Assembly: GCF_029360725.1 (NCBI RefSeq)
Contig: NZ_JARKMY010000015.1
Location: 163,451-227,450, forward strand
Direction of reading: 5' to 3'
Source: Chryseolinea sp. H1M3-3
GTDB taxonomy: Bacteria > Bacteroidota > Bacteroidia > Cytophagales > Cyclobacteriaceae
Length of the DNA stretch: 64,000 nt
Below the pieces are notes generated by a model. That model was given only the letters and a program-made list of their open reading frames with translations, was not told where the DNA came from and made no database searches. The translations under genes and the position numbers were made by a program. The first letter of the stretch is position 1. Every line of letters starts with the position of its first letter. Positions 36,076 to 44,145 of this stretch are shown piece after piece.

Positions 36076-36918
36076 CTACCTTCGAAACTCAAACCGCCAA
36101 TTGCTGTAACCATCTCTTAACGTCTTGAAAAAATACCGTACAACAAAAATGGGAATACCGAGATTCCCATGTTCGGCAGCAGACAGGGGAATCGAAACGC
36201 ATGACAAGGGCTTGTATTGGTTACCTAAAAAGAGATTTTCCGGATGTTCTGATATATCAGCAAAGGTCGCTCCCAGCGAAAGAATTTTTCCGTGTATTTT
36301 TTTACTATAACGTTCAAAAAATGAACGACGCATAAGATCGCAATACACAATGTGGTGCGGAAATATTTCTTGCAACGCGGCGATTAAACGGAGGCGATCT
36401 GCCTGATTGAGATACATTAACACGCCTTCAAGAATAATGTGTGTTGTTGTCTTTGTTGAAAATGACGACAGACTATCGCTTAAAGAATCTCTTGCAAATT
36501 CAATTGGTATCCGCGTTAACGGATTAGGAGCTTTGGATGCCGGAAGCTTTGTCTCCTTGTAACCAATAATTGCAGGTTCATCTACTTCAATCCATCTTCC
36601 ACCTTTGATGCGAAAGGCGCGCGTATCAAAGCCAACGCCGATAATTACAACTTGCGCATCAGCATGATCACTGAGTGCTTCAGCAAGCTGGCGATCTATA
36701 ATGGCATGCCGTGATGCGTTGCTTGCGTTAGGCTTCAAATCGTCCTTGAATTCTTGCCAGATCATTTGCGCGTCTTCGTTCATGAAAAGTTTTGCCAGCG
36801 TATCTCCGCATGCTGGATTAGGTAGCGACGCATCCCATGCCCTGACTCCCAGGGTGTAATAGGCAGTCTTTGAAATTGGATTTGTGATAACCGTGTGTTT
36901 TAAATGAGTATCTAACAT
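36076..36918 (-). CDS. Class I SAM-dependent methyltransferase (LCMT/PPM1-like)
   Basis: A 280-residue methyltransferase of the leucine-carboxyl-methyltransferase-like group often linked to polyketide O-methylation (TIGR00027-type). Motif I is VVIIGVGFDTRAFR (about residues 90-104), the acidic loop is WIEVDEPAIIGYK, and post-motif EGVLMYLNQADRLRLI is typical of the family. The substrate is unknown. The gene stands alone between a 200-bp gap and a lipoprotein gene. Confidence 0.86.
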   Translation of the reverse strand: MLDTHLKHTVITNPISKTAYYTLGVRAWDASLPNPACGDTLAKLFMNEDAQMIWQEFKDDLKPNASNASRHAIIDRQLAEALSDHADAQVVIIGVGFDTRAFRIKGGRWIEVDEPAIIGYKETKLPASKAPNPLTRIPIEFARDSLSDSLSSFSTKTTTHIILEGVLMYLNQADRLRLIAALQEIFPHHIVYCDLMRRSFFERYSKKIHGKILSLGATFADISEHPENLFLGNQYKPLSCVSIPLSAAEHGNLGIPIFVVRYFFKTLRDGYSNWRFEFRR

Positions 36919-37094
36919 TTGGAGTATCGTAAAATAATTCTCACATGATTCCTCAAGGGGATAATATCCATCTACCCACTATCAAGAAATAATTGTTATA
37001 GTGCGCCTTAAAGCAAAGCTTCCGATGAGGCCATTAACTGCTGCGTATAGGAAGCCGATAAACTTACCTTTCTTAACTGTATAGCTAGTCAGTT

Positions 37095-38264
37095 TCAATC
37101 CAAAGCGAACCAATCAAAATCATCTGAATCCCACCGCACATAAAATTTCACTAAGATCCGATTGTGATCTTCGAGGTCTGTTTGTTCTATTATAAGGTAA
37201 TTGCAGTCCAATTGTACTATTTTACCCAAAGGCCGCGCAGCGAGGTTGCCTATTTGTGGTGTTGTAGTTCCCAATGTTTCCAGAAATGAATCCGAAGTAA
37301 CCTTCCAGGTGCCTTCCAAAAAACGCCGGTCCAAATGTTCACGAACAACGCCGTCACGGAAGCCGCAAAAATCGCTGGCGTTCGGATCAGGATCGGCCGC
37401 AAGGAATTCGGACATACCGTTATATTCGCCCCACTCATAGAATTGATAAAGCTCATTCGGCCAATTAAAATAGGCTTGAAACGCCAATTTGTGTTTATTC
37501 TCATCACGACAATTCGGAGTGTATGCGGATTCACCATTCGTACAACACCCTTCAATCAACTGACTCTTCAGGCCCCATATTCTCTCGCGGCTGTTAAAAA
37601 ATGTGAGCTTGGTCGGGTCAACGGGATCAGATATGTAAGACATGCCCCATACCCAGTATTCCCCGATTCCGTTGGCAAGTCCGCATTCTCCGGAAATATC
37701 TCCCACAGGGTTCGAAATATAAACGGGTACTTTAACCTGGCCTAACGTTTGGCCTTTTACATCGTAGGGAATAAACGTCAGCTCAAATCGGACATCGCTC
37801 GGAAAATTCCCTAAAGCTTGAGCCGCGCGGCCTTCGATAAGTTCTTCCCGATCTATCCCTATAAGAATAAGAGATACGGTATCGTTGGAGGCAACATCCG
37901 ATACCTCTGGCACATCATAGTAAAATGTTGCATCAGACGCCCCGACATGTATCTGCACATATACGCCTGCTACATTTTTGGTTGTGTCCTCATGCAGAAA
38001 TTTTACAGGCACGCGAAATTTATCGACAAGAGAGAGTGTGTCTTCAATGGAAATTTTCAACGAACTTCCAACGGGGCCTACGGGAATTTTCCCGGCTATT
38101 TTTGTCGCGTTCGAAAAGAGGAGGTGGTTGGCGATGGTATCTGCGTTCGTCGAACCACTATCCTCTACGGGATTTTCCGGTGCCGGATCGGTCTTCTCAC
38201 AGGAAAACAGAAAACTTCCCAACAGGACAAAAAAACAAATTGAAGCTAAGCATGTATAATTCAT
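37095..38264 (-). CDS. Large lipoprotein of unknown function
   Basis: A 389-residue protein with lipoprotein signal (FVLLGSFLFSC, Cys at about 22) and a Pro/Glu/Ser/Thr-rich linker before a beta-rich region. Two Cys pairs (EGCCTNGE, YTPNCRDE) may form disulphides in the middle part, and WGMSYISDPVDPTKLTFF is the most distinctive segment. No domain recognised. It is likely exposed on a membrane surface. Confidence 0.75.
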   Translation of the reverse strand: MNYTCLASICFFVLLGSFLFSCEKTDPAPENPVEDSGSTNADTIANHLLFSNATKIAGKIPVGPVGSSLKISIEDTLSLVDKFRVPVKFLHEDTTKNVAGVYVQIHVGASDATFYYDVPEVSDVASNDTVSLILIGIDREELIEGRAAQALGNFPSDVRFELTFIPYDVKGQTLGQVKVPVYISNPVGDISGECGLANGIGEYWVWGMSYISDPVDPTKLTFFNSRERIWGLKSQLIEGCCTNGESAYTPNCRDENKHKLAFQAYFNWPNELYQFYEWGEYNGMSEFLAADPDPNASDFCGFRDGVVREHLDRRFLEGTWKVTSDSFLETLGTTTPQIGNLAARPLGKIVQLDCNYLIIEQTDLEDHNRILVKFYVRWDSDDFDWFALD

Positions 38265-38419
38265 AAAATAAAATTTTAATAGATACTAAAACGGTTTGGA
38301 CAAAACGGTATCTGCGCATACACCAACGTGTTTAAATACGATTGTGCAATTGCCTGACGACGGATAAAATTACACCGGCGGAATGCCTGGGTATAGAATA
38401 AAATTTACCTGGAGAGCAC

Positions 38420-39268
38420 TTAGAGTTCCTGGTGCTGAAGAACCTTATTACGATATTCTATGGGTTTCAATAGCAAATACCCTTCAGGTGTATAGCCCGA
38501 AAAGTGCCTGAACTCACGGATAAGGTGGCTTTGATCAGCATATCCCGCTTCATAGGCTACCTGGCCCCAGCTTTGAAAAGAAGAGGAACTTATGATACTG
38601 GTAGCCCGGTTAAAACGATTTACTTGTTGAATTTGCTTAGGTGCCAGACCGGCGTTATTTTTTATCAGCTGTATCGCATGTTTGTGCGTATATCCCACAT
38701 AACGATTTAATAACTCGGTAACGGGTAGACTAGTGGTACAGAAGATTTTTTCTAATTTATTCCATTGGTTAATTTCTGTCATCGAGCGTTTGGCGAGACA
38801 GCCGAGGATCCATTCATTCAGCACGTTGATCAGTTGCTCATTATTCTGGCTTGCTTCATAGAGGCGTTCGTGAAGAAATGATATCTCCCTGCCCCAAACT
38901 TCCTGTGTGGAAAAATGTTTGTTGGTAAAATTGGTGGCGGGAATTTGAAATAACTGGCCAAACCCAAAAAGCGAAAAACGCAATCCCACCATGAAATAGT
39001 TTTGTGGAGCCATAACATCAAAAAAGGTGCTTCTTACGCCGCTCACTGTGCTGTCGTCAAGAATAGATGTTGAAGCGTCGATGGCGTTAATGCCTGTCAC
39101 TTTATCACCCAGATTAAAAAAAATCTCGGTCCTATTATTTGGAAACAGCCTGTCGGGAATTGATAACCCTTGTCCCTTTATTATTACATAATGATCCACA
39201 ATCAGATTAGCGGGATAAACAGGTGCCTGGACGGTATAAGTAATATTATTGTGGACAAATGTGTACAT
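38420..39268 (-). CDS. AraC-family transcriptional regulator
   Basis: A 282-residue regulator. The N-terminal region (1-170) is the DUF6597-like sensor domain (FNLGDKV near 50, MVGLRFSLFGFGQLF). The C-terminal AraC double helix-turn-helix contains APKQIQQVNRFNRATSII and YEAGYADQSHLIREFRHFSG. No regulated neighbour is evident: it is transcribed away from the DoxX/AraC block and towards the lipoprotein gene. Confidence 0.9.
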   Translation of the reverse strand: MYTFVHNNITYTVQAPVYPANLIVDHYVIIKGQGLSIPDRLFPNNRTEIFFNLGDKVTGINAIDASTSILDDSTVSGVRSTFFDVMAPQNYFMVGLRFSLFGFGQLFQIPATNFTNKHFSTQEVWGREISFLHERLYEASQNNEQLINVLNEWILGCLAKRSMTEINQWNKLEKIFCTTSLPVTELLNRYVGYTHKHAIQLIKNNAGLAPKQIQQVNRFNRATSIISSSSFQSWGQVAYEAGYADQSHLIREFRHFSGYTPEGYLLLKPIEYRNKVLQHQEL

Positions 39269-39586
39269 CTTACATGTATCGTATATAACTACTTAAAAAC
39301 TATACAACTTTCTTCGAATTCAATGCTGGAGGCGTACGACAGTTTCATTAGTATACGAATTGTCCAGCATTCTGTTGCTAACGGTTTTCAGGCGTTTTGG
39401 CTCCAGCGCCTCAGGGTAAATCACAAAATACTACCAAAAATAAGCCTCCTCGAAAAAAAATGACTCATACTAAGAGCAACGTAATTACAGTCAACAAAAA
39501 ACAAAGTCTATCCGCGGTTGAATTTAATGAGAATTGATTAACCATCAGGATTAAAGGACAAGCTAAATTTTCCAATGAAAATTCAG
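39269..39586 (-). other. AT-rich intergenic region upstream of AraC gene
   Basis: 318 bp without a gene. A minus-strand TATTTTTG (39435-39442) could be the -7 box of the AraC gene with a leader of about 160 nt. No repeat seen. Confidence 0.35.
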
Positions 39587-39979
39587 TTATGCAACAACGC
39601 CCTTTTTGTCGATAATGGCCAGATATACCAGGACGCTTATCAATACTACATTGAACTCCACGCCATTTCTGCCAGCGCCTACCACAAACCATCCCTCAGC
39701 CGCGTGAATCATAATAATACCTGCCACCAAAATCGGAATGGTGATGAGTGCCGCGACCCGTATGTACCGATTTAAAATCAGGAGTACCGCGCATGTCACA
39801 TGCGATAACTTAATTATCCACGCCAACGGCAGACCAATCGGAGCGAATCCCGCTTCGTTAAGATAGTTATTACCAAAGTTGTTTACGGCTCCCGTGAAAA
39901 TGCTGGGAATGCCATGCATAAAAAAAACTGCGGCCAGGGTAATGCGCAGAACGAGTGTGGGTGTTATGATTCTATCCAT
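39587..39979 (-). CDS. DoxX-family membrane protein
   Basis: A 130-residue protein with four membrane segments in DoxX arrangement: LRITLAAVFFMHGIPSIFTG at the start, then a long loop with PIGLPLAWIIKLSHVTCAVLL and AEGWFVVGAGRNGVEFNVVL. DoxX proteins are small quinone/redox-linked membrane proteins without a defined universal role. It lies 67 bp downstream of an AraC regulator on the same strand, which may control it. Confidence 0.88.
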   Translation of the reverse strand: MDRIITPTLVLRITLAAVFFMHGIPSIFTGAVNNFGNNYLNEAGFAPIGLPLAWIIKLSHVTCAVLLILNRYIRVAALITIPILVAGIIMIHAAEGWFVVGAGRNGVEFNVVLISVLVYLAIIDKKGVVA

Positions 39980-40046
39980 GATGCTGTACGTTTAATGCAA
40001 ATTAAGTGCAACCTGATTTACCAGAATTGTAAAAAAACGACAGCTA

Positions 40047-40847
40047 CTAAATCGGTATGTATAGATAGGATGAGCTTTCTACGCCTACACTTTTGTTGGA
40101 CACAAAATTGTAAGGTGGCATCCCCGCAAATTCCTGAAACTCTCTAATGAAATGCGATTGATCTGTGTAGTCTAGTTCGAAGGCAATGGAAGTCAGTTCG
40201 CCATAGTCGACTGTAGCGAGTCGTTTAAGCGCCAGCTCGAATCGCGACACGCGCTGATACCTTTTTAAAGATACGCCAACCTGTTTTTTAAATCTACGCT
40301 GCAATTGCCGTTCTGATATCCTGAGCGAGGATGCGAGCTTGTCTATGTCACCAACTCCTGTCTTTTTGTGAATGATGCTTTGTACCGTAAAATCCAAAGG
40401 CATTTTTGTCATTTTCTCGAGCAAGAAGCTATCTAAGATCGCGACGCGTTCCACCTGTGTTTTGAATCGCAAGCGCTCGCCCAGATCGCATCTGCAAACC
40501 AGGTTGATGTTGGGTACAGTATTGGTTAGTTCGTCTGAGTCAATTCCAAAAAACGCAGAAAGTGCGTGTGGATAAAAGCTAACCCCGAAGTGTGAAAAGG
40601 CACCGTGCGTAAAGGCCTCAGTCGGTCGCGTACGCACACCTTTCAAGTAACAAAGCGGCATTTTTTCGCCTGTTTCACTTATGATCGTCTCAAAGCAATC
40701 GATGTCCTGAAAGATCAATCGCGGGTAGCGGTCCGCAAAACTATGAATACTCAGTTGTGAAATTGAATATTGGCGACTATCAAGACTCCAATAATATCGC
40801 ACGAGATGTTTAAGTGAATCAATTGGAGCATATTGGCGATACTGCAT
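40047..40847 (-). CDS. AraC-family transcriptional regulator
   Basis: A 266-residue regulator with a DUF6597-like N-terminal domain (YRQYAPIDSLKHLVRYYW, GVRTRPTEAF, HFGVSFYPHALSAFFG) and a C-terminal AraC DNA-binding domain (SLRISERQLQRRFKKQVGVS, FELDYTDQSHFIREFQEFAG). It is the same architecture as the AraC at 38.4 kb but only distantly related. The likely target is the DoxX gene just downstream. Confidence 0.9.
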   Translation of the reverse strand: MQYRQYAPIDSLKHLVRYYWSLDSRQYSISQLSIHSFADRYPRLIFQDIDCFETIISETGEKMPLCYLKGVRTRPTEAFTHGAFSHFGVSFYPHALSAFFGIDSDELTNTVPNINLVCRCDLGERLRFKTQVERVAILDSFLLEKMTKMPLDFTVQSIIHKKTGVGDIDKLASSLRISERQLQRRFKKQVGVSLKRYQRVSRFELALKRLATVDYGELTSIAFELDYTDQSHFIREFQEFAGMPPYNFVSNKSVGVESSSYLYIPI

Positions 40848-40934
40848 GGGGCTAGTTGTTTATTACCTTGATTTCCGCTTCCAACTTGATGCGTAAAGTT
40901 TCCATGACGTTGCACATTCTTCTAGACACCCATC

Positions 40935-41058
40935 TTGCGCAAGCCTTCCGCCCTTTACAACGCAGTGACTGGCGCAAGCGTTGTGGGTCGACTTGCCCGC
41001 GGGCTCACTCGTGTCCACGATGGTTCGTCTTCAGACTGACGTTCGTTAATCAGCCTTG
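40935..41058 (+). repeat. Dispersed REP-like palindrome, copy C1
   Basis: CGCAAGCC and a related GACTTGCC form the outer arms, ACAACGC (40959 region) and GCGTTGT the inner arms of a nested hairpin. GTCTTCAGAC follows as a small hairpin. The same block occurs at 30.60, 45.50, 52.32 and 60.91 kb. Confidence 0.65.
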
Positions 41059-41061
41059 AGG

Positions 41062-41442
41062 TCATGATTTCTTCTTGCCTTTATTTTTCATGTAGTTATC
41101 ATAAACTACCTGAAGCTGTTCTGTTAGATATTCAATCAGGTCTTCCAGGTTCTCATCATTCGCTATAATGGCATATTCTTTCATGGATAGTATCAATTTA
41201 TCCAAATGCTTCACCTTCAATTCCTCCTGCTCCAATGCCATCGTGAAGAAAACAAAGAAAAATGCTTCCTCGTATTCTTCAAGGCCTTGAAACGTATCGA
41301 AAAGGGTTACAAACGATTTTGTAATAAATTCGCTATCGGTAGTTTGATCATTGCTTAAAACATACTCAAAGAACCCCCGTGTATATCCTTGTACGAAAGC
41401 AAAACTTTCATAACCGTTTTCTGGTTTTTTATATTTTTTCAT
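41062..41442 (-). CDS. Hypothetical acidic helical protein
   Basis: A 126-residue protein, strongly helical and acidic in the middle with a Lys-rich end (MKNKGKKKS); it begins MKKYKKPENGYESFAFVQGY. No membrane segment, no family recognised. It is flanked on both sides by pieces of the dispersed RAYT/REP element (40.94 and 41.46 kb), and a 49-nt piece of its N-terminal coding region recurs at 49.84 kb. Confidence 0.65.
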   Translation of the reverse strand: MKKYKKPENGYESFAFVQGYTRGFFEYVLSNDQTTDSEFITKSFVTLFDTFQGLEEYEEAFFFVFFTMALEQEELKVKHLDKLILSMKEYAIIANDENLEDLIEYLTEQLQVVYDNYMKNKGKKKS

Positions 41443-41454
41443 AAATTATTTTAG

Positions 41455-41690
41455 TCAATTGCACCACTTTCTGCATACCGGTTCGTAGTGAGTGTTGCAA
41501 AATGAACAGCTTGCTTATCACGGATTTTAAATTTTCGGCTCATAGGAATAAAGTCTAAGGTTATGAGCAAATATATTGATAACCTCGTCAGTTTGAAAAC
41601 TGAAAACATGATGGGTCCAAGGGTACTCTCACCCACAAAGCCATGGCTCAAGTCTTGAACCGGGTGCATGCGTCAAGAAGACTTGTGTTG
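41455..41690 (-). repeat. Dispersed RAYT/REP element, copy C2 (5' part)
   Basis: On the minus strand an open frame starts at 41543: MSRKFKIRDKQAVHFATLTT, the N terminus of a RAYT transposase, truncated after about 30 codons near 41455. Upstream (41544-41690) lies the shared leader with TAAGGTTATGAGC, ATATATTGATAACC and ATGATGGGTCCAAG. Confidence 0.7.
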
Positions 41691-41724
41691 GATGGGGGAA
41701 CTGGACTTTTAAAACCAGGTAACA

Positions 41725-42234
41725 ATGAAATACTTATATATCGTTGTCCTTTTCATTTTGCCCGTTGCGCTTAGCACTTGCCGAGATGAAGACGAATTGC
41801 CGCCTATCACTATGGAAGGTAAAAATACGTTTGGTTGTAAAGTAAACGGAAAATTGTGGCTGCCTCAAGGAAGAGCAGGTCAAAGTGGTACCCATGTTGA
41901 CTTAACGTTTCCTGGAGATACTGTTGTCGTGAATATATATGCATCAGCGGGAGAAAGCGGTTTTGTCATTTCAATTTATGATGTGCCGAATTTGCAAATT
42001 AATAAGCCTTACGATTTAGCGACAGACCAATACTATACGAGCTACCTGAACTGGTCGAACGGCATTTCATGTGATTCTGATAGTATCATCAGCGGAAACG
42101 TCACGCTATCCCGATTCGATCGCCCAATTAATATCATTTCCGGTACCTTTGAATTTACAACCTACAGCAATGAATGTAGTGGAAGCGTGTCTATCACCGA
42201 AGGCCGCTTTGATATAGCCGAAATATTTTACTAA
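41725..42234 (+). CDS. DUF6252-like lipoprotein
   Basis: A 169-residue lipoprotein (signal MKYLYIVVLFILPVALSTC, Cys at 19). The mature part begins with NTFGCKVNGKLWLP, the hallmark of the Bacteroidota DUF6252 family, and ends with SGTFEFTTYSNECSGSVSIT and EGRFDI. These are predicted beta-sandwich surface proteins of unknown function. The small exported protein after it may be co-transcribed. Confidence 0.85.
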   Translation: MKYLYIVVLFILPVALSTCRDEDELPPITMEGKNTFGCKVNGKLWLPQGRAGQSGTHVDLTFPGDTVVVNIYASAGESGFVISIYDVPNLQINKPYDLATDQYYTSYLNWSNGISCDSDSIISGNVTLSRFDRPINIISGTFEFTTYSNECSGSVSITEGRFDIAEIFY

Positions 42235-42268
42235 CAACTTTCCCAAAAAAACTAAAAGAATTCAAGTA

Positions 42269-42511
42269 ATGAAACGCATCATATATTATTTATGTGCCTG
42301 GGTATGTTTTGCCATAGCCATACCGATATTCTCAACAAACCGTGACGATCAGCGGCTCCGATTTACGGATGTCATGTTATTTAGCAACGCAGGAAACGCC
42401 CCTTCGGCGAACACTAATTACAACATTTACGCGCGAATAAGCGATCGCGTTAACGGCGAAATGAATGTTACTGATGAACCAATGAAGCCCTGTTACAAAC
42501 ATCGGTTGTGA
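42269..42511 (+). CDS. Small exported hypothetical protein
   Basis: An 80-residue protein with a hydrophobic signal-like start (YYLCAWVCFAIAIPIF) and a polar remainder. No family recognised. It lies 34 bp after the DUF6252 gene; it could also be the truncated start of a longer gene. Confidence 0.45.
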   Translation: MKRIIYYLCAWVCFAIAIPIFSTNRDDQRLRFTDVMLFSNAGNAPSANTNYNIYARISDRVNGEMNVTDEPMKPCYKHRL

Positions 42512-42582
42512 CCAGTTATTTTGGAGCCCATAGTTTTTAGGAATGCGTCATACAAACTTTTTATTAACTTTCTTTAGGTTTC

Positions 42583-42611
42583 TGTCACGTTTCTCTTTCG
42601 GGAAATGTCAT
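42583..42611 (+). promoter_or_regulatory. ECF41-type promoter TGTCACG-N16-TGTCAT (sigma gene)
   Basis: TGTCACG at 42583-42589 and TGTCAT at 42606-42611, 16 bp apart, lie 19 bp before the ECF sigma start. The same two blocks at the same spacing precede the carboxymuconolactone-decarboxylase gene (43561-43589). ECF41 sigma factors are known to use a TGTCACA-type -35 element. Confidence 0.75.
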
Positions 42612-42629
42612 GGATATGATCGCTAACAA

Positions 42630-43499
42630 ATGAAGATGTCAGTATCTCTTGAGGCACAGTACGAAAAATACAAGACAAAACTGGTCCCATTTGCCTATAA
42701 CATCATTGGCGATTCCCTGGCCGCTGAAGATGTGGTCCAGGAAATTCTTAATACGTATTTTCTAAATGATAGCGCCCATATTCAAGAACCCGATAAATAT
42801 CTGATGCGATCGGTGATCAACAGATCCATTAATGCAAAGAAAAGTATCCAGGTAACGAAAAAGCAATACATCGGTCAATGGCTACCGGTTCCAATCCATA
42901 CGGATGAAAGTATTTATAGAGACATCGACAGACATCGCATTCTTGACTATTCATTACTGGTGCTCCTGGAAAAACTAAATCCCAAAGAGCGCGCGGTGTT
43001 TGTTTTAAAAGAGTCATTCGATTTTGAACACAGCGAGATTGCAGAAGTTCTTCAGATATCCGTTGAAAACTCAAGACAGCTGTATAAACGCGCGCGACAA
43101 AAGCTTGAATCGGGGGGTCTTAAAGCCTCCGCTGATAAAGTAACCGCCGATGCGACGATTAAAAAATTGACTGAGGCAATTCTTCGCGCTGATGTTGAAA
43201 ATGTAAAAGCGCTGCTTGCCGCACATGTACAGTCCTATTCTGACGGTGGCGACATGAAGGCTGCACCAAATATTATTGTAGGCGCTGAAAATGTATCCAA
43301 ATTTCTTAAAGCGTTATACGGAAAATATTTTCATGCCGGCACTGTCATAACGTTGCAAGAGTTGAACCACACACCCGCACTTGTATTTCGACTCGGAAAT
43401 ATAATTTACCGCTGCATCCTCTTTGATGTCGTGAACGGCGCAATAGAAAACGTTTACATCATTGTTAATCCCGCTAAACTTCGCGGACTAACGAAGTAA
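42630..43499 (+). CDS. ECF41-type RNA polymerase sigma factor with SnoaL-like C-terminal domain
   Basis: A 289-residue sigma factor. Sigma-2 covers about 10-75 (YKTKLVPFAYNIIGDSLAAED) and sigma-4 about 115-170 (LNPKERAVFVLKESFDFEHS). The SnoaL-like C-terminal extension (185-289) carries the ECF41 hallmarks in slightly altered form: WLPVP in the linker, YSDGGD and NPAKL near the end. In this group the extension replaces an anti-sigma factor and controls activity. Its target is the adjacent AhpD/CMD-type gene, and both genes have the same promoter signature. Confidence 0.92.
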   Translation: MKMSVSLEAQYEKYKTKLVPFAYNIIGDSLAAEDVVQEILNTYFLNDSAHIQEPDKYLMRSVINRSINAKKSIQVTKKQYIGQWLPVPIHTDESIYRDIDRHRILDYSLLVLLEKLNPKERAVFVLKESFDFEHSEIAEVLQISVENSRQLYKRARQKLESGGLKASADKVTADATIKKLTEAILRADVENVKALLAAHVQSYSDGGDMKAAPNIIVGAENVSKFLKALYGKYFHAGTVITLQELNHTPALVFRLGNIIYRCILFDVVNGAIENVYIIVNPAKLRGLTK

Positions 43500-43560
43500 C
43501 ATACCTTCATTCGCCTTCTTTTAAATAATCATATTTTCAAAGACATTTTCATTAAAATGT

Positions 43561-43589
43561 TGTCACGCTAATGCTCCTGAAACTGTCAT
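43561..43589 (+). promoter_or_regulatory. ECF41-type promoter TGTCACG-N16-TGTCAT (CMD gene)
   Basis: TGTCACG (43561-43567) and TGTCAT (43584-43589) match the sigma-gene promoter in both blocks and spacing, 21 bp before the CMD-family start. Confidence 0.78.
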
Positions 43590-43609
43590 AGGGGAAAAAC
43601 AACAATACT

Positions 43610-44077
43610 ATGGAAACTATGGAAAAAGTAAGAATTTCCTTCCCGGACATACCGAAGGGGTTATACGCTGCAATGCAAAACACCGAGAAGTACCTAAAGG
43701 AATCAGGTCTACCGCACGCGCTTATCATGTTAATCAAGGTAAGGGCTTCACAAATAAATAAGTGCGGATACTGTCTTGATATGCACCACAAGGATGCGAT
43801 CAAGGCAGGAGAAACATTTCAGCGCCTGTACCTATTACCCGCATGGGAAGAGTCGCCGTGCTTTACAGACAAAGAAAAAGCTGTCTTGAATCTGACAGAT
43901 ACGCTAACGCATATCTCGAAGCAATCTGCGCATGCAATTGAAGAAGCCTATGAACGGACAAGTCAGTTCTATTCCAAAACAGAAATTGCAAACATTGTAT
44001 TGGCAATCACACAGATCAATGCGTGGAATAGGATATCCATTACGTTTGGTAACATCCCTGGCAGCTATCATAACTGA
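43610..44077 (+). CDS. Carboxymuconolactone-decarboxylase/AhpD-family protein
   Basis: A 155-residue all-helical protein with the redox motif NKCGYCLDMHHKDA (CxxC followed by His) of AhpD-like peroxidase-type CMD proteins. This is the classic partner of ECF41 sigma factors. It may reduce peroxides or act on an unknown substrate. It is transcribed from its own ECF41-type promoter, 110 bp after the sigma gene, and followed by a hairpin. Confidence 0.92.
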   Translation: METMEKVRISFPDIPKGLYAAMQNTEKYLKESGLPHALIMLIKVRASQINKCGYCLDMHHKDAIKAGETFQRLYLLPAWEESPCFTDKEKAVLNLTDTLTHISKQSAHAIEEAYERTSQFYSKTEIANIVLAITQINAWNRISITFGNIPGSYHN

Positions 44078-44094
44078 CTAGCAGGGGGAAGTAA

Positions 44095-44119
44095 GGAGAA
44101 GCGTCCAATGAGCTTCTCC
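44095..44119 (+). terminator. Hairpin after CMD gene, probable terminator
   Basis: GGAGAAGC / GCTTCTCC with a 9-nt loop, 18 bp after the stop. The following T-rich tract is imperfect (TATAATTCAATTTT). Confidence 0.6.
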
Positions 44120-44145
44120 TATAATTCAATTTTACATTTAAAACA

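Noticed and set aside
37250..38266. Several frames of 79-141 residues on the plus strand
   Set aside because: All are antisense to the well-supported 389-residue lipoprotein gene and have shadow composition.
41501..41669. 72-residue minus-strand frame as an intact gene
   Set aside because: Only the last 30 residues match a RAYT N terminus, and the first part is the non-coding leader of the dispersed element; counted as a truncated copy.
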